A stretch of DNA of 64,000 bases, taken from NCBI GenBank assembly GCA_965198875.1, contig CBDAPU010000001.1, positions 1,426,001-1,490,000 of the forward strand, given 5' to 3'. The stretch comes from CBDAPU01 sp965198875 (GTDB lineage Bacteria; Pseudomonadota; Gammaproteobacteria; Eutrophobiales; Eutrophobiaceae). Shown here piece after piece: positions 62,703 through 64,000 of the stretch (position 1 is the stretch's first letter; every line of letters starts with the position of its first letter). Made by a program: the position numbers and the translations under genes. The notes below the pieces were generated by a model. The model saw only the letters and a program-made list of their open reading frames with translations, searched no databases and was not told the DNA's origin.

Positions 62703-64000
62703 TCATGTTGCGCCTCTCACATCTCCCCGTTTTAAGGAGAAAAATATGCCGGCAAAACACAATGCTGAGGTCACAAGAAATGTCGTATTGATGCCGGCGA
62801 GTAGTTTCCCCTGTTGCTCAGGGGTGATGTGTACCGGGCCGAGGATCAGCGCAAATACCAACGTCACAATACCCATACTGAACATTTGACCGATCACACG
62901 CATACTGGCGACTGAACCCGATGCGGTTCCTAAGTGTTTTCTATCCACTGAGCTCATAATGGCATTGATGTTGGGCGATGCAAAAAGCGCAAACCCGAGG
63001 CCAGTCGTGAGCAACATAACGATAATAAGGTAGACGGGCGTATCAACGTTTGCCAGTGAGAGCAGTCCCAGACTGATGGCGGTTAATGTCATCCCTGTGG
63101 ATGCGATAATGCGGGGTTCAATTTTGTCTGATAATTTGCCGGCGAAGGGCGAGCACAGGGTCATCACCAGCGGTTGTGAGAGCATGATGAGGCCGGCCGT
63201 TTGCGGCGTGAGTGTTTTGATATTTTGCAGGTATAGGCTCAGCAGAAACGTCATGGAGAATGTCGATGAATAGAGGATGAAAGAGGCAATGCAGGAGAAT
63301 GTGAAAACCTGATTGCCGAGAAAAAGATTGACGTTAAACAAGGGGTATTGCAGGTTTTTCTCGTATCTGAAAAAGACAACAAGCCCAAGCAGGCTAGAGG
63401 CGATCAATAGAAAACCCGATAGCTGCGGCAATATGGAAAAGCCCAGGACCAGGGCAATCATGGAAGCGGCGTAGATAAGCGTGCCGGTGATATCGAAGGT
63501 TTGATTTTTATCGCCTCGCCATTCGCCTTTCAGGTAGAGCAACACCAGCATGATCACCAGAATGGTCAGCGGCACATGAAATATAAACACGCTACGCCAA
63601 CCAAACTGCTGGGTCATCCAGCCACCGAAAAGCGGGCCGCAGGTCAGACCCAGATACACCGATGACACCGACAGTCCCAGCACGCCGCCGCGCTTCTCCG
63701 GCGGATAAACCGAGGAGAGTATCGCAATGCCGGTGCCGAACAACATGGCCGCCCCCATGCCCTGCAAGCACCGATAAAAAATCAGCGCCCATGCAGATTG
63801 CGCCGTTGCCGCCAGTATGGAGGCGACAGTGATGGTGAGCATGCCCAGCATGAACATTTTTTTGCGCCCGTGCATGTCACTGAAACGCCCGAACGGTAAT
63901 AGAAAGACGGCGCTGGATAATAAATAGGCCATGGGGATCCAGCTTGTGGTGATCGCATCGGCCTGTAACCCCCTGGCGATGGTCGGGATAGCCACATTCA
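62703..64000 (-). CDS. MFS exporter, DHA2/EmrB-like, cut by window edge
   Basis: At least 430 residues of a drug/metabolite exporter. The gene runs off the right edge: the codon at 63993-63995 is GTG inside NVAIPTIA, a segment that normally follows helix 1, so the true start lies beyond 64000. GRFSDMHGRKKMFMLG is the conserved loop 2-3 motif, and LGLTCGPLFGGWMTQQFGWR is motif C of drug/H+ antiporters. Roughly thirteen helices are visible, matching the 14-helix DHA2 group. It probably expels toxic organics. Confidence 0.9.
   Translation of the reverse strand, partial: NVAIPTIARGLQADAITTSWIPMAYLLSSAVFLLPFGRFSDMHGRKKMFMLGMLTITVASILAATAQSAWALIFYRCLQGMGAAMLFGTGIAILSSVYPPEKRGGVLGLSVSSVYLGLTCGPLFGGWMTQQFGWRSVFIFHVPLTILVIMLVLLYLKGEWRGDKNQTFDITGTLIYAASMIALVLGFSILPQLSGFLLIASSLLGLVVFFRYEKNLQYPLFNVNLFLGNQVFTFSCIASFILYSSTFSMTFLLSLYLQNIKTLTPQTAGLIMLSQPLVMTLCSPFAGKLSDKIEPRIIASTGMTLTAISLGLLSLANVDTPVYLIIVMLLTTGLGFALFASPNINAIMSSVDRKHLGTASGSVASMRVIGQMFSMGIVTLVFALILGPVHITPEQQGKLLAGINTTFLVTSALCFAGIFFSLKRGDVRGAT

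Noticed and set aside
1..64000. tRNA, rRNA or CRISPR loci
   Set aside because: I looked through the gene-free stretches for T-arm-like GTTCRA motifs and for regularly spaced repeats and saw none that could be supported.

Overview
The window looks like a chromosome segment of a Gram-negative proteobacterium, most likely an uncultured or environmental gammaproteobacterium. The reasons are a FadE of the large gammaproteobacterial type, a LiuR-LiuABCD leucine-degradation cluster, an RND efflux pair, a diheme c4-type cytochrome, many lipoproteins with clear lipoboxes, and moderate GC with strong Shine-Dalgarno sites. No rRNA, tRNA, CRISPR array or intact transposon was recognised. Taxonomy is inferred from gene content only.

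Layout. 0.2-7.5 kb: DMT exporter, etfBA, diheme cytochrome c, M17 aminopeptidase, glyoxalase I, RidA. 7.8-22.4 kb: the most unusual part, a largely minus-strand envelope gene set. It has four lipoproteins, a TPR protein (frameshifted), a PEGA-repeat/FGE-fold protein, a tiny exported protein, a MotA/ExbB-type channel subunit, an actin/Hsp70-fold-like protein and two paralogous von Willebrand A proteins. Each VWA protein starts with an ExbD/MotB-like membrane helix carrying an Asp. A divergent M48 protease and a TPR/TonB-C-like protein sit next to it. I read it as a candidate proton-driven, VWA-tipped envelope machine of unknown function. 22.8-31.2 kb: PhaB-type reductase, alanine dehydrogenase with a divergent Lrp regulator, a fatty-acid oxidation pair (bifunctional hydratase/dehydrogenase and FadE), and a HisN-like phosphatase. 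31.2-35.5 kb: RND adaptor and pump.

35.6-38.6 kb: a compact, AT-richer EcoRII-like restriction-modification operon (dcm-vsr-ecoRII) with overlapping genes and a 21-nt inverted repeat before the methylase. 38.9-42.7 kb: two divergent ATP-grasp genes of the kind found with tetrahydromethanopterin genes (one frameshifted), an unknown gene with a partial duplication, and an F420-type luciferase-like oxidoreductase. 43.2-46.7 kb: SDR, enoyl-CoA hydratase and acyl-CoA ligase. 46.8-54.7 kb: MFS transporter plus liuD-liuC-liuB-liuA-liuR with two matching palindromes that are probable LiuR operators. 54.8-60.6 kb: a trpB2 remnant with an apparent internal deletion, two acyl-CoA ligases and a thiolase. 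60.9-64 kb: unknown membrane protein, glutathione S-transferase and an MFS exporter cut by the right edge.

How the genes fit together: acyl-CoA ligases, FadE, LiuA, hydratases, SDRs and thiolase form a catabolic lifestyle based on fatty and branched-chain acids. EtfAB collects electrons from the dehydrogenases. Three reading-frame problems (TPR gene, ATP-grasp gene, trpB2) may be real decay or assembly errors and are listed separately.
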